From positions 1-60,860 of the forward strand of contig CAJUBQ010000023.1 of assembly GCA_910584595.1 (NCBI GenBank): DNA of 60,860 nt. Reading direction: 5' to 3'. A program made the position numbers and the translations under genes. The first letter of the stretch is position 1. Each line of letters starts with the position of its first letter. This document shows, piece after piece, positions 17,526 to 26,774 of the stretch. The notes under the pieces were generated by a model, which was not told the origin of the DNA, searched no databases, and saw only the letters and a program-made list of their open reading frames with translations. The stretch is from an uncultured Eubacterium sp. (GTDB lineage: Bacteria > Bacillota > Clostridia > Lachnospirales > Lachnospiraceae).

Positions 17526-19499
17526 TCAGGATAACGGGATTTTTAGTACTTGCCCAATGCTTAACATATCACTGGATAATCCGTTCATACTTTTAATTGC
17601 ATTTACGGTCGTATTGTATTTTTGTGCAATGAGCCAGAGAGAATCGCCTGGCCTTACGGTGTATTCTGTGTAAGAGACGGATTGGGAGGACGGTATTTTC
17701 AAAATCTGTCCGACTGTTAACAGATTGCCGGTAAGCCCGTTCAGCTGCTTGATAGCATCTACGGTTGTATTGTATTTTTGTGCGATGAGCCATAGGCTGT
17801 CCCCAGGTTTTACTGTGTATTGTATTACGGAAGTGCTTTGCGGAGCAGGGATTTTTAACACCTGTCCAATGCTTAGCAGGTCACTTGACAGTCCGTTCAG
17901 CTGCTTGATAGCATCTACGGTTGTATTGTATTTTTGTGCAATGAGCCATAAGCTGTCGCCTGGCTGTACGACATAGCGTATCGTGCCGGAGTCCGGAGTA
18001 TGGTTCGGAATATTTTGCTGGATACCGTGGTAAGTATGATAAAGGGATTCCCAGGAGTTCTTTCCAACAATGCCGTCCGGGTCCAGACGCATGATCCGCT
18101 GGAACGCTACGACGGACTGTCTGGTGCCGCTGCCGAAAACGCCGTCCTGATCCGGGCGGGGAATATCCGGATAGTATTCGGCAATGACATTCAGCAGGTA
18201 TTGAAGCGTGATGACATCCTGCCCGCTGGAACCCTGACGCAGTACGGACGACGGCGGTATCGTACCGATCCCAAGCGTATTGCCTTCGCTGTCTAATTCC
18301 GCTAATCTGGCGACTGCCGTATATACGCTGGAAATTTTATACCAGGTTCCTTTTCCGACAATACCGTCAGGCGTGAGGTTAAAAATACGCTGGAATTTGG
18401 TAACGGCGGATTTCGTACTGTTTTGGAAATCTCCAGTGGGATCTGTAATGGCAGGAATGGCAGGATAATTGCGCCGGATTCTGTTTAAGTATGTCTGTAT
18501 GGTCTGCACGTCCAGTCCGGTACTGCCGGTTTGCAGAGGGGTTCCGGGGTAGGAGGAGATCGCTCCGGTTATTGCATTTGTCTCTGCGATTTCAATATCT
18601 TTTGGGTAGTAAGACCGCAGTATTTGCAGAGGGGTAAGTCCGCGCTCTGCAAGCGTCACGGTTCCCCACTGGGACAGTCCGTCGCAGGTCACTGTAGTTC
18701 CGTTGCAAAAAGACGTAAAATAAGGAGCGTTCTGCCCTTTGCGCCGCACATATTCGTTAAAAATCTCATCTACAATCTTACTGATCGATTCATATACAGG
18801 CCCTCCGTATACAAAAGCCTGATCGTAAGCGGTACTGTTTGTAATATCAAACGGATATCCGCGTCCCCTGTACCATTCTGTGTAAATACGATTTAATGCA
18901 AATGTAATAATTGCATAAATGTTGGCAGTCAGTGATGTAGTAGGCCATGTTGGATAGATTTCACTGCTGGCTGAATGCTTGATGTAATCCTGAAAAGACA
19001 GCTGTATATTGCGGGCGGTAGCGTCCGGCATTCCTAAATGTACGGTAATTGGATCAGGAATCACGACCTGGCGCAAAACGTACGGGATGGAGTCCGGGCC
19101 TTCCTGACCACGCATTTCGTGCATGGATACGGCTGGTTTGCCGATGGAAATATCTGTCTGTGCAGGCGTACGCTGCGCTTCCTGCATAGGGACTAATGCA
19201 AGCGGCAGAATCGCATTTTCACCTTCGTATATCGGTATTTCTGAAACATAGAAAGAGTTAAAACCGTTAGCCTGTGCCAGCACATTGTAGCTGATAAAAG
19301 GTGTGCCTGTAAAATTTGCGTTTTGTGAAAAACTCCGGTCCAGTGTCTCGAGAGGAACCTCCTGTGTTTCTCCGTTTTCATCGGTCGTCAGCTGATAAAG
19401 AGTATTTCCCTGATTGTCGGAAACAGTAATCTGTACACCGCTTAACGGGACAGCATCATGGGCAGTTCTTGCCTGGATGGTTAAATAACCGATAGCCAT
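17526..19499 (-). CDS. SpoIID/LytB-like protein with peptidoglycan-binding domains and three LysM repeats
   Basis: A 657-residue multidomain wall protein with no signal peptide. Residues 1-105 look like a carboxypeptidase-regulatory beta-sandwich. Residues about 150-310 resemble SpoIID/LytB: Glu180 in SSEIYPTWP matches the position of the SpoIID catalytic Glu, and GLSQWGTVTLAERG followed by ILRSYYP matches its C-terminal signature. Two PG_binding_1 domains follow (each with a DGIVGK turn). Three nearly identical LysM modules close it, each starting with PGDSLWLIAQKYNTTV. Absence of a signal peptide suggests action in the mother cell or on the spore surface rather than normal secretion (inference). 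The LysM repeats are also visible as tandem DNA repeats at 17530-17985. Confidence 0.8.
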   Translation of the reverse strand: MAIGYLTIQARTAHDAVPLSGVQITVSDNQGNTLYQLTTDENGETQEVPLETLDRSFSQNANFTGTPFISYNVLAQANGFNSFYVSEIPIYEGENAILPLALVPMQEAQRTPAQTDISIGKPAVSMHEMRGQEGPDSIPYVLRQVVIPDPITVHLGMPDATARNIQLSFQDYIKHSASSEIYPTWPTTSLTANIYAIITFALNRIYTEWYRGRGYPFDITNSTAYDQAFVYGGPVYESISKIVDEIFNEYVRRKGQNAPYFTSFCNGTTVTCDGLSQWGTVTLAERGLTPLQILRSYYPKDIEIAETNAITGAISSYPGTPLQTGSTGLDVQTIQTYLNRIRRNYPAIPAITDPTGDFQNSTKSAVTKFQRIFNLTPDGIVGKGTWYKISSVYTAVARLAELDSEGNTLGIGTIPPSSVLRQGSSGQDVITLQYLLNVIAEYYPDIPRPDQDGVFGSGTRQSVVAFQRIMRLDPDGIVGKNSWESLYHTYHGIQQNIPNHTPDSGTIRYVVQPGDSLWLIAQKYNTTVDAIKQLNGLSSDLLSIGQVLKIPAPQSTSVIQYTVKPGDSLWLIAQKYNTTVDAIKQLNGLTGNLLTVGQILKIPSSQSVSYTEYTVRPGDSLWLIAQKYNTTVNAIKSMNGLSSDMLSIGQVLKIPLS

Positions 19500-19567
19500 A
19501 AATCTGATCGTTCTCCTTTTTCATTAGTATTAGTTTATGCAGCATCGGCTGAAAGATACCGTATGTT

Positions 19568-21280
19568 TTAGAGCGTGTTTGAAAAATGCTTTGGAAATGT
19601 TACAATGATTGCGGTTCCGTTTTCAGGTACACTTTGCAGTATAATGTCTGCATGATGTATTTTGGCAGAATGTTTTACAATGGAAAGGCCAAGTCCGGTC
19701 CCGCCTAATTGTTTGGAGTGACTTTTATCTACGCGGTAAAACCGCTCAAATATGTGTTCCTGATGTTCTGGCGGAATGCCAATGCCGGTATCGCGGACAG
19801 TTAAAGATACGGTTTCCGCGTCTGAGAGGATTGAGATAAAAACAGATCCTCCTTTTTTGTTATATTTTATGGCATTGTCACAAAGGTTAAAAACAATTCC
19901 AAAAAGCAGCTGCGGGATGCCGTTGACGATGGCAGGCTGGCCGGACAGCGTTACCGTAACATCAGCGTCAGCAGCTTCCCGGGAAAGGCTGCGGATGGCA
20001 GACGAAGCGGTTTCATACAGATCCTGAGGTTCCAGATGCATATCGGCGGCTCCCTCATCCAGATGGGAGAGATTCATAATGTCCTCGACAAGCTTTGCCA
20101 TTCGCTGTGCTTCTGTGTATATTTTATCTGCAAATGGACAGATATCTTCTTTTTTTACCATATCGTTTTTCAGCAGCTCAGCATATCCGGATATCGAATG
20201 CAGCGGCGTTTTCAGTTCGTGAGAGACATTTGCGGTAAATTCACGCCGCATCTGTTCCGCTTTTTCTTTCTCTGTAATATCTAATAAAAGTAAAGCTGCG
20301 CCATAGACGGTTGTATCTGCAAAGACAGGGCTGGCAGTGATCTGATAATGGCTTGCTCGCAAAGGGGTTGTCAGTTCTTGCGGATTTTTGCAAAGAACAT
20401 TGTCTGCGGCATGTAAAAGTGTCTGGCAGCAGCTTATGTCAGAGAGTTTTTTTCCGATGCAGTATTTTTCGGAAAGGTCTTTTTTCATAGTTGTTTCAGT
20501 ATTTAAGAAGGAGACAGCTGCGCGGTTTATACTGAGAATGGCGCCGTCTGAGGATAATAATATCATGCCTTCTTTCATATTGGATATAATGGCATAGAGT
20601 TCTTCCTGTTTTTGCCTGAGCTGTGTTTCTTTTAGCTTTAGCTGGTTTTGCTGACTGCTGATACGTAAAAGAAGCGGAGACAGTTCTTCATAAGGAGCCG
20701 TTTCCAAAGGATTTTCCAAATCCAATGCATTGAATGGTTTTACAATATTGTTGGAAAGACGTGCAGCAAGTATGACGGACAGAACAATGGCGATTGCAAA
20801 TACAAGAAAAATTGGCTGGGACATTCCGAGCAGCAAAATAAGTATCGTACCGTGTGTGGCGCTAAGACGTAAAACAGAACCATCATCCAGACGCTTTGCG
20901 CAGTAAAATGACCGTTCCATCAGCGTTGCAGAGTAGCGGTCGCTTTGTCCAAATCCATCGGCAAGCGCCTGACGGATTTCGGCGCGTTCCAAATGGTTTT
21001 CCATATGCGCAAAAGAAGAAGACGTATTTAAGCTGCTGTCGTAAAGCACTTCTCCGTCATGGCGAATCCATGTAACCCGGTAGGAATCAAAATCTAACCC
21101 ATCGAAATAACGGATGCCTTCGTGTGTCACGCTCTGGGATATGAGGTTTGTCTGGATTTTTAGCTGTTTGAACTGTATATCCGAAAAATAATTATATAAT
21201 ACGCTCATAATCAGCACGATGGAAGAAATAAATACAAGCAGGGCAACGAGACAGATGGAACGGAATATTTTTTTGGTCAT
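19568..21280 (-). CDS. PhoR-like sensor histidine kinase
   Basis: Membrane-bound sensor kinase, 570 aa. TM1 (about residues 8-30) and TM2 (about 150-175) flank a roughly 120-residue extracellular sensor domain. A HAMP/linker and a PAS domain (about 225-335) follow. The HisKA box FTANVSHELKTPL has phospho-accepting His354. The ATPase domain has DNAIKYNKKGG (N box), DTGIGIP (G1) and GTGLGLSIVKH (G2). Its start codon overlaps the stop of the response-regulator gene by 4 nt, so the two are translationally coupled. Architecture is that of PhoR/WalK-type kinases. No phosphate transport genes are nearby, so the stimulus cannot be named. Confidence 0.88.
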   Translation of the reverse strand: MTKKIFRSICLVALLVFISSIVLIMSVLYNYFSDIQFKQLKIQTNLISQSVTHEGIRYFDGLDFDSYRVTWIRHDGEVLYDSSLNTSSSFAHMENHLERAEIRQALADGFGQSDRYSATLMERSFYCAKRLDDGSVLRLSATHGTILILLLGMSQPIFLVFAIAIVLSVILAARLSNNIVKPFNALDLENPLETAPYEELSPLLLRISSQQNQLKLKETQLRQKQEELYAIISNMKEGMILLSSDGAILSINRAAVSFLNTETTMKKDLSEKYCIGKKLSDISCCQTLLHAADNVLCKNPQELTTPLRASHYQITASPVFADTTVYGAALLLLDITEKEKAEQMRREFTANVSHELKTPLHSISGYAELLKNDMVKKEDICPFADKIYTEAQRMAKLVEDIMNLSHLDEGAADMHLEPQDLYETASSAIRSLSREAADADVTVTLSGQPAIVNGIPQLLFGIVFNLCDNAIKYNKKGGSVFISILSDAETVSLTVRDTGIGIPPEHQEHIFERFYRVDKSHSKQLGGTGLGLSIVKHSAKIHHADIILQSVPENGTAIIVTFPKHFSNTL

Positions 21281-21975
21281 AGCTTGTCCTCCATTTTGTA
21301 TCCGACTCCGCGAACCGTTTTGATGAGGCGGCCATATATTCCAAGTTTGGTCCGCAGTGTACCGACATGGACGTCCACGGTTCTTGTACCGCCCAGAAAA
21401 TCGGAGTCCCAGATTTTATGAAGCAGGATATCCCGGGTAAATACGATACCCGGATGTTCCATAAACAGGCGCAGCAGTTCGAATTCTTTGAGTGTTAATT
21501 CTATCTGCATTTTATTTGATTCATTAAGATTTGAATGTTCAAGAGATACTGTGTGTTCGCGGGCATTCAGCTCCAGATTTCCTATGCGCAGCAAATCGTA
21601 AGACTGTTTCGGTATCGTACGCCGCAGGACAGCTTTTACTCTGGAGAGCATTTCCATCATCCCAAAAGGCTTGGCAAGATAATCATCTGCGCCAAGATCC
21701 AGTCCCATCACTTTATCATATTCAGTCCCCTTGGCAGAGGCAATAATAACAGGAATCTCTTTGGTTGTAATATCTGATTTTAATTTTTTTAATATCGAAA
21801 TGCCGTCTTCGCCGGGCAGCATTAAATCGAGCAGGATTAATTGCGGCTGTTCAGTCTGGAGCTTTTGAAACAGGCCAAAGCTGTCAGTGAATCCTTCTGC
21901 CCGGAATCCTGCGGAATTTAGCGTATAGATCATTAAATCACGTATGGAAGAATCGTCTTCGATGCAGAAAATCAT
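21277..21975 (-). CDS. PhoB-like OmpR-family response regulator
   Basis: Two-domain response regulator, 232 aa. The receiver domain has the acidic pocket EDD (residues 6-8), phospho-accepting Asp50 in LILLDLMLPG and Lys in YLAKPFG. The C-terminal winged helix carries LTLKEFELLRLF and the GTRTVDVHVGTLRTKLG recognition segment, the OmpR/PhoB DNA-binding type. The ATG at 21975 is chosen because AGAAAGGA lies upstream and the protein then starts directly with the first receiver strand (MIFCIEDD). Upstream extension adds an unlikely hydrophobic stretch. It is the first gene of a two-gene operon with the kinase. Confidence 0.9.
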   Translation of the reverse strand: MIFCIEDDSSIRDLMIYTLNSAGFRAEGFTDSFGLFQKLQTEQPQLILLDLMLPGEDGISILKKLKSDITTKEIPVIIASAKGTEYDKVMGLDLGADDYLAKPFGMMEMLSRVKAVLRRTIPKQSYDLLRIGNLELNAREHTVSLEHSNLNESNKMQIELTLKEFELLRLFMEHPGIVFTRDILLHKIWDSDFLGGTRTVDVHVGTLRTKLGIYGRLIKTVRGVGYKMEDKL

Positions 21976-22201
21976 AAGGTATCCTTTCTTTATTATAATA
22001 CATAGGCGGTATATTCTCAGTAACATCAAAATGATGCAAGACAGGCTGTTTTTGTTCGAAAGAGTATATCATGTTTTCTGAGAGCTTTCAAGATTGTTTT
22101 TCTTTGATGATTGGTTCAAGTATTTTTCGAAGGAAAGGAACGGTCAAATAAGTGTTTTTGTTTTGTAAAAAGAGTCATTGAATTAAATATGTAATAATAT
22201 A

Positions 22202-22230
22202 TTGACAAATGATTATTGTAAGCGTATAAT
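22202..22230 (+). promoter_or_regulatory. Perfect sigma-A promoter of the ABC export cassette
   Basis: TTGACA (22202-22207), 17 bp, TATAAT (22225-22230): an exact consensus match. Transcription would begin near 22237 and enter the truncated frame and then the export genes. The region between the response-regulator start (21975) and here is A/T-rich and holds no other recognisable feature. Confidence 0.75.
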
Positions 22231-22268
22231 ATGTCAAAATGGAAAGATTTGCATGTGTCTTTTAATAG

Positions 22269-22424
22269 ATCTGCGTAGAAGATTATGCTCAGGCATTAAC
22301 TGGTTCTTGTGAATTGTTTTATCAAAAGCACCAAAACCCTGTTTTAGCAAAGCTTCCTGACCTGTTATTGAAAAAAATCAATTTGGAGGATTTTATAAGC
22401 AATTATATAATGTACTTATTATGA
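22269..22424 (+). pseudogene. 3' end of a truncated gene coupled to the export genes
   Basis: A frame of 51 codons without a start codon, preceded by TAA and TAG stops at 22263-22268, reads as an ordinary globular protein tail (for example PVLAKLPDLLLKKINLEDF). Its TGA overlaps the ATG of the next gene (ATGA at 22421-22424), the usual sign of translational coupling, so it was probably the end of a real upstream gene. The rest is missing. The perfect promoter begins only about 65 bp before the frame, as if a deletion joined promoter and gene tail. I do not recognise the protein family. Confidence 0.5.
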
Positions 22425-22894
22425 ATCAATCATTTATAAAGAAAAAAATAAGAAAAATAAATAGATATATGAAATGGGCCGCCTATGATTCTTTTTGGAT
22501 GATTGGAGCTGTATATATATTATTAGGCTGGATGATCTATTCTGTATTTACTCACAATTATGTATTTGAATATGTTGAAGAAAAAGCTCATATCGTTTCT
22601 GTGGATTCGAAAAAAATGATAGCTGAGATAGAAGTTCGTACAAACGTTATCAATGATGATTACAAATTAAAAGAGGCAGATGTTTTGTGGCGCTTTGAAG
22701 ATGATGATACAAGATATATGGCCCAATGGGCGGAATGTGGTGAACTTCAAACTTGTCTGATAGAGATTCCGCTTAATGAACCGTTGTCTTATCAACAAAT
22801 TTTGGAGAACAGATCAAAAAAACTGCGGGTTTTAATTCCAACAGAAAAGGTGCCCTTATGGCATCGGATAGGACAGTATTTATCGTTTGATTAA
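22421..22894 (+). CDS. Small membrane-anchored protein of the export cassette
   Basis: 157 residues: a basic N-terminus, one membrane segment (about 25-45, MIGAVYILLGWMIYSVF) and an extracytoplasmic beta-rich domain of about 110 residues. It starts inside an ATGA overlap with the broken frame upstream and is followed 28 nt later by two ABC exporter genes. Position and topology suggest a shortened membrane-fusion or accessory subunit, a HlyD-type protein without the coiled-coil hairpin, but I see no signature that proves this. Sequence is A/T-rich, like the next two genes. Confidence 0.55.
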   Translation: MNQSFIKKKIRKINRYMKWAAYDSFWMIGAVYILLGWMIYSVFTHNYVFEYVEEKAHIVSVDSKKMIAEIEVRTNVINDDYKLKEADVLWRFEDDDTRYMAQWAECGELQTCLIEIPLNEPLSYQQILENRSKKLRVLIPTEKVPLWHRIGQYLSFD

Positions 22895-22922
22895 TTTTTG
22901 AATGCAGCTATGAGGAATAAAA

Positions 22923-24641
22923 ATGAAATGGCATAATGAGCAGATCTATCGTCTGATAAAAAACTATACAAAACCATATAGATGCAGATTTGTAATCTTA
23001 ATGATTGCTATGCTGATGAAAGTTCTTATAGATATGTCGTTTAGCATTATGTATGGTTTGATTGTTGATGAAATTATTTATTATAGAAATATGGAAGCTT
23101 TTTTTCAGCTGGTATTTGTTACATTTATTTTAGTATTTGCTTATATTTTTTCCAGTATCATTGAAACTGGCGCATTCTGGAATACACAGCTGAGATTTGT
23201 GCTGGATTTAAGAGTTGGGATTATGAAAAGTATTTATCATGCAAAAGCACGGTTTTTGGATCATATGAAATCGGGAGATGTACTAAGAAGTGTTAATTTA
23301 GATACTCCTGAGTATATGAATGTGATTACGGATAATATTTTTGAGACGATTAGTACGGCAGCTGCATTGTTGGTGACAATCGTTGTTTCTTTTTCTATTG
23401 ATAAATATCTCGCTGTTGCAATGCTGATTCAAATTCCACTTAGCTCGTACCTGACATTAAAGCTTGGGAATACAGCGAAAAAAAGTTCGGCATCTTTAAG
23501 GGCAAGACAGGGGGAATTAAACAGCTGGATTCTAGAGATCGTAAGAGGGGCCAGAGATATAAGGTTTTTAAATGCGCAGAACAATGTATTGAATTTATTT
23601 TCACAATATTATGGTGAAATACTGATTCATTTAAAAAAATTGATGCAGGTAAATAATTATGTTCAATGTATTGGAAAAATGATTGTATTGGTTTCTGATC
23701 TGTGTTTTTATGCAGTGGGCGCATATTTAGTTTATTATAACCTGATCTCTATAGGCGCTTTTATATCTATGGTTTCTTTAGCTGTATTTTCTCAAAAGCA
23801 GTTGACGAAGCTATGTGAATTTTACATTTTACTGAAATCCCGGCAGATAAGTTTGACAAATGTGGCAGATTACATAAACCTGGAACAGGAAAATAACTCA
23901 GGAAAAGAAAAATTTATTTGTGCAAAAGGAGAAATTGTAATAAAACACCTTGCTTTTGGATATACGTCGGACAGGGATGTGTTCAAAGATTTTAACTTTT
24001 GCATACATCCGGGAGAACAAATTGCAGTGGTCGGAAAAAGTGGTTCTGGGAAAAGTACATTTGTAAAGTTATTAATTCAAATGTATGAACCCAAACAGGG
24101 GGAAATCTGGATAGATGGACAAAACATCATGAACTGTTCGTATAAGTCTGTACGTAAACAAATCGGTTATGTGCAGCAGGATGTATTTTTATTTGAAGGT
24201 ACGATCCGCTATAATCTGACTCTGGGTGATTCTTCTTATCATGATGCTGAGATTATGCGGGCTTGTGAATATGCATGTATTGACCAATTGATTGATTCAC
24301 TGCCGGATGGTTTAAATACAATACTGGCTCCAAATGAAGTACAATTATCGGGAGGACAAAAGCAAAGGCTTGCGATAGCACGTGTGATTTTACGAAATCC
24401 TGCAATCGTTATATTTGATGAAGTAACCTCTGCTCTGGATTCTGATACAGAAGAACTTATCCATAGGGCATGGCAAAAAATCAGTAAAAATAAGACATCC
24501 ATTATCGTTACCCATCGTTTGGCATCTGCTATGCAGGCAGATAGGGTATTAGTGCTTAACCATGGATGTATAGAAGCTTGCGGTACACCGGAACAATTAT
24601 ATCAATCTAATAAATTATTTCAAGATTTGTTTCAGCTGTAA
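22923..24641 (+). CDS. ABC exporter half-transporter 1 (membrane + ATPase domains)
   Basis: Half-size exporter of 572 aa. Six membrane segments occupy about residues 20-310. The nucleotide-binding domain follows with Walker A GKSGSGKS (371-378), signature LSGGQ (475-479), Walker B IVIFDEV and the SALD D-loop, then the switch His in VTHR. There is no N-terminal C39 peptidase, so a leader peptide, if any, is cleaved by something else. Catalytic residues look intact. With the next gene it would form a heterodimer exporting a peptide, lipid or drug. The operon context favours a secreted peptide, but no substrate is demonstrated. Confidence 0.85.
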   Translation: MKWHNEQIYRLIKNYTKPYRCRFVILMIAMLMKVLIDMSFSIMYGLIVDEIIYYRNMEAFFQLVFVTFILVFAYIFSSIIETGAFWNTQLRFVLDLRVGIMKSIYHAKARFLDHMKSGDVLRSVNLDTPEYMNVITDNIFETISTAAALLVTIVVSFSIDKYLAVAMLIQIPLSSYLTLKLGNTAKKSSASLRARQGELNSWILEIVRGARDIRFLNAQNNVLNLFSQYYGEILIHLKKLMQVNNYVQCIGKMIVLVSDLCFYAVGAYLVYYNLISIGAFISMVSLAVFSQKQLTKLCEFYILLKSRQISLTNVADYINLEQENNSGKEKFICAKGEIVIKHLAFGYTSDRDVFKDFNFCIHPGEQIAVVGKSGSGKSTFVKLLIQMYEPKQGEIWIDGQNIMNCSYKSVRKQIGYVQQDVFLFEGTIRYNLTLGDSSYHDAEIMRACEYACIDQLIDSLPDGLNTILAPNEVQLSGGQKQRLAIARVILRNPAIVIFDEVTSALDSDTEELIHRAWQKISKNKTSIIVTHRLASAMQADRVLVLNHGCIEACGTPEQLYQSNKLFQDLFQL

Positions 24642-24659
24642 CAGAAAAAAGAGGGATGT

Positions 24660-26435
24660 ATGGCATCATTATTTGGTACAATCAATAAAAAAAAGACGAT
24701 AATAGAAAGGCATAAAGAGATCGTAAAATCTCATTTTAAATTACTGTTGGTTGTTTTTTTCCTAGAGGGGCTTATTTTAACATTGCAGATGATAGATCCA
24801 TACTTTTATAAGGTCTTTATAGATAATGTTCTCATAGGAAAAGATTGGAACAGTTTTATTGTTGTGTGTTTCGGAAAAATTGGTGTATGTATCTTCTTTG
24901 TCCTTTTTTGTACGATCAATAACCATGTAAAGTTTACCTTTTTTAATGGATTAATTTATCATATAAAAAAAGAAATATTGAGTAATTTTTTACATATGCC
25001 TGCAAATAAACAGGAAGAATATCTGGCGGGCGACATGGAAGAGATTATAAATCAGGATATAGCAATGTTTGAAACATTTTGGAAAGAACAGATTATAAAT
25101 TATTTGATCGATGTGGTATATATTGTTTCTCTGTTTTTTCTGATGATAAGAATAAATTTTAAGATGACTTTAATTCTTTGCCTTTTTATTCCTGTTCCTT
25201 ATATAGTAAGTGGTGTTTTGGGAAAATTTAATTATGGAAGACAACTGAAAAGAAGAAAGTTTTATGGATTATATGAAAATTTAGTTTATGAAAGTCTACG
25301 GGCATGGAAAGAGGTAAAAGCATTAGCCCTGGAAAAACGGTTTTTAATGAAATTTGTTGATTTACGGCACAAAATTGCCAGATTTGATATTATGAGCGGA
25401 TATTGTGAAGTAGCACAGGAATCTGTTGATTTTTTCAGTAAAATCGCGTCTACAAAAATTTTTATATATTTTATAGGCGGTTTGATTATTTTTGACGGCG
25501 GTATGACGGTGGGGGATTTGTTAATGTTCGCCGGTTATTATGAATTGTTTTATGAAAAGATAAATGCTGTAAATAAGAACAATTATACATTTTTGAATAA
25601 TTTGCCGTCACTGCTTAAAGTACTGGAAATATTTGACTTAAAAAAAGAGCGTGAGAATGCGGTACAGCTTATCAAAACAGATGTTACATTCCATGACGTG
25701 ACGTTTCAATATGCGCAAAGAAATCAAAGAATTCTGAATCAGATAAATTTAAATGTTTCAGAAAGAGAAAAAATATTAATTGTAGGGAAAAGCGGATGCG
25801 GTAAAACAACACTGTTAAAGCTGATTTTGGGAATTTATTCTGTATCTGAAGGGAGTATTTGCATCGGGGGATACAATATAGAGTCTTTAGGTGAAGAATA
25901 TATGTCAGGAAAGATAGGCGCTGTTATGCAGGATAGTACGCTATTTGATATGACAATCAAAAGAAATTTATTGCTGGCGAATTGCAGTGCAACCGAGGCG
26001 GATATCATAAAGGCCTGCAAAATGGCAAATATATATGATGATATCCAGGCTCTCCCGGAACAATTTGAGACGGTAATAGGTGAAAGCGGCATCCGGCTGT
26101 CCGGAGGCCAAAAACAAAGGTTAATTTTAGCAAGACTTTTTTTGACATTTATGCCAATCATTATTTTAGATGAGGTAACTTCTGCATTAGATCCGGATTC
26201 TGAGACAGTGATTTATGAGTCATTCAAAGAATTTGGGAAGAATAAAACAATAATAATGGTATCGCATCAATTTTCTGCTGCTGTGTTTGCACAGCGGTGT
26301 ATTGTTATGGATGAAGGGAAAATTGTCGCAGATGGGAATCTGGAAGATTTAATACACCATAACAACTATTTTATTAAATTATTTAAGAATCAAAATCTGC
26401 GGTTGTATGAAATATTAAAAGGAGAAGGTGGGTAA
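24660..26435 (+). CDS. ABC exporter half-transporter 2 (membrane + ATPase domains)
   Basis: Half-size exporter of 591 aa, 18 nt after the previous gene. Six membrane segments are followed by an ATPase domain with Walker A GKSGCGKT (376-383), signature LSGGQ (from 480), Walker B IIILDEV and switch His in VSHQ. It is only distantly similar to its neighbour, consistent with a heterodimer rather than a recent duplication. It also lacks a C39 peptidase domain. Its stop overlaps by one base (TAATG) the ATG of a 27-codon frame. The gene is strongly A/T-rich, with many ATA/AAA/TTA codons, unlike the flanking chromosome, which suggests transfer. Confidence 0.85.
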   Translation: MASLFGTINKKKTIIERHKEIVKSHFKLLLVVFFLEGLILTLQMIDPYFYKVFIDNVLIGKDWNSFIVVCFGKIGVCIFFVLFCTINNHVKFTFFNGLIYHIKKEILSNFLHMPANKQEEYLAGDMEEIINQDIAMFETFWKEQIINYLIDVVYIVSLFFLMIRINFKMTLILCLFIPVPYIVSGVLGKFNYGRQLKRRKFYGLYENLVYESLRAWKEVKALALEKRFLMKFVDLRHKIARFDIMSGYCEVAQESVDFFSKIASTKIFIYFIGGLIIFDGGMTVGDLLMFAGYYELFYEKINAVNKNNYTFLNNLPSLLKVLEIFDLKKERENAVQLIKTDVTFHDVTFQYAQRNQRILNQINLNVSEREKILIVGKSGCGKTTLLKLILGIYSVSEGSICIGGYNIESLGEEYMSGKIGAVMQDSTLFDMTIKRNLLLANCSATEADIIKACKMANIYDDIQALPEQFETVIGESGIRLSGGQKQRLILARLFLTFMPIIILDEVTSALDPDSETVIYESFKEFGKNKTIIMVSHQFSAAVFAQRCIVMDEGKIVADGNLEDLIHHNNYFIKLFKNQNLRLYEILKGEGG

Positions 26436-26518
26436 TGAAAAGAAAAAAAGAATATCGTGTAGATGCAAAGATGGATGCCTGCATTCAATTGTCAACTGTT
26501 CGAATAATCTTTTTATGA
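26435..26518 (+). CDS. Short frame at the end of the export cassette, possibly broken
   Basis: A 27-codon frame whose ATG overlaps the exporter stop (TAATG) and has AAGGAG 10 nt upstream. It begins MKRKKEYRVDAKMDAC, like the start of a normal protein, and stops early. In the +2 frame relative to it a 48-codon frame (26428-26574, GTG start with poorly spaced ribosome binding site) contains four Cys (SCRCKDGC and VNC) and ends with KPWPQ. Either may be a peptide product of the cassette, or both are remnants of a frameshifted gene. The remainder of the 26519-26774 gap shows only a small repeat at 26715-26743. Confidence 0.3.
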   Translation: MKRKKEYRVDAKMDACIQLSTVRIIFL

Positions 26519-26714
26519 AATATATAGGTCGCAATGATAACCATATAATTCCTATGAAACCATGGCCACAATGATCCTCATATGTTTTAAAATGCCAACA
26601 GATTAAATAAGATGTCTGTATTTCAGTATATTTTAGAAAAATTGTATGGTAACATTTTCCTCTGACTTGTGCTATGATAAATATGTTACAAAATATAAGA
26701 AGTGTAACGGGTGT

Positions 26715-26743
26715 GTAACAGTTCAGATTGTTGAAACTGTTGC
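26715..26743. repeat. Small palindromic repeat, copy 1
   Basis: GTAACAGTTCAGAT at 26715 begins an inverted repeat AACAGTT...AACTGTT (26717-26741). The same core occurs in reverse complement at 40031-40044 and, with changes, at 33247-33260. It lies just upstream of the BIG2 protein gene. Confidence 0.45.
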
Positions 26744-26774
26744 AAATGACATTGATTTCAGGAGGGAAACCAAC

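Noticed and set aside
17530..17985. Tandem DNA repeats resembling a CRISPR or minisatellite
   Set aside because: They are the three LysM modules of a coding gene, in frame, about 160-180 bp each, with no unique spacers.
22421..26435. Complete lantibiotic cluster
   Set aside because: No dehydratase, cyclase, radical SAM or C39 peptidase gene is visible; only export genes and short frames of uncertain coding status.
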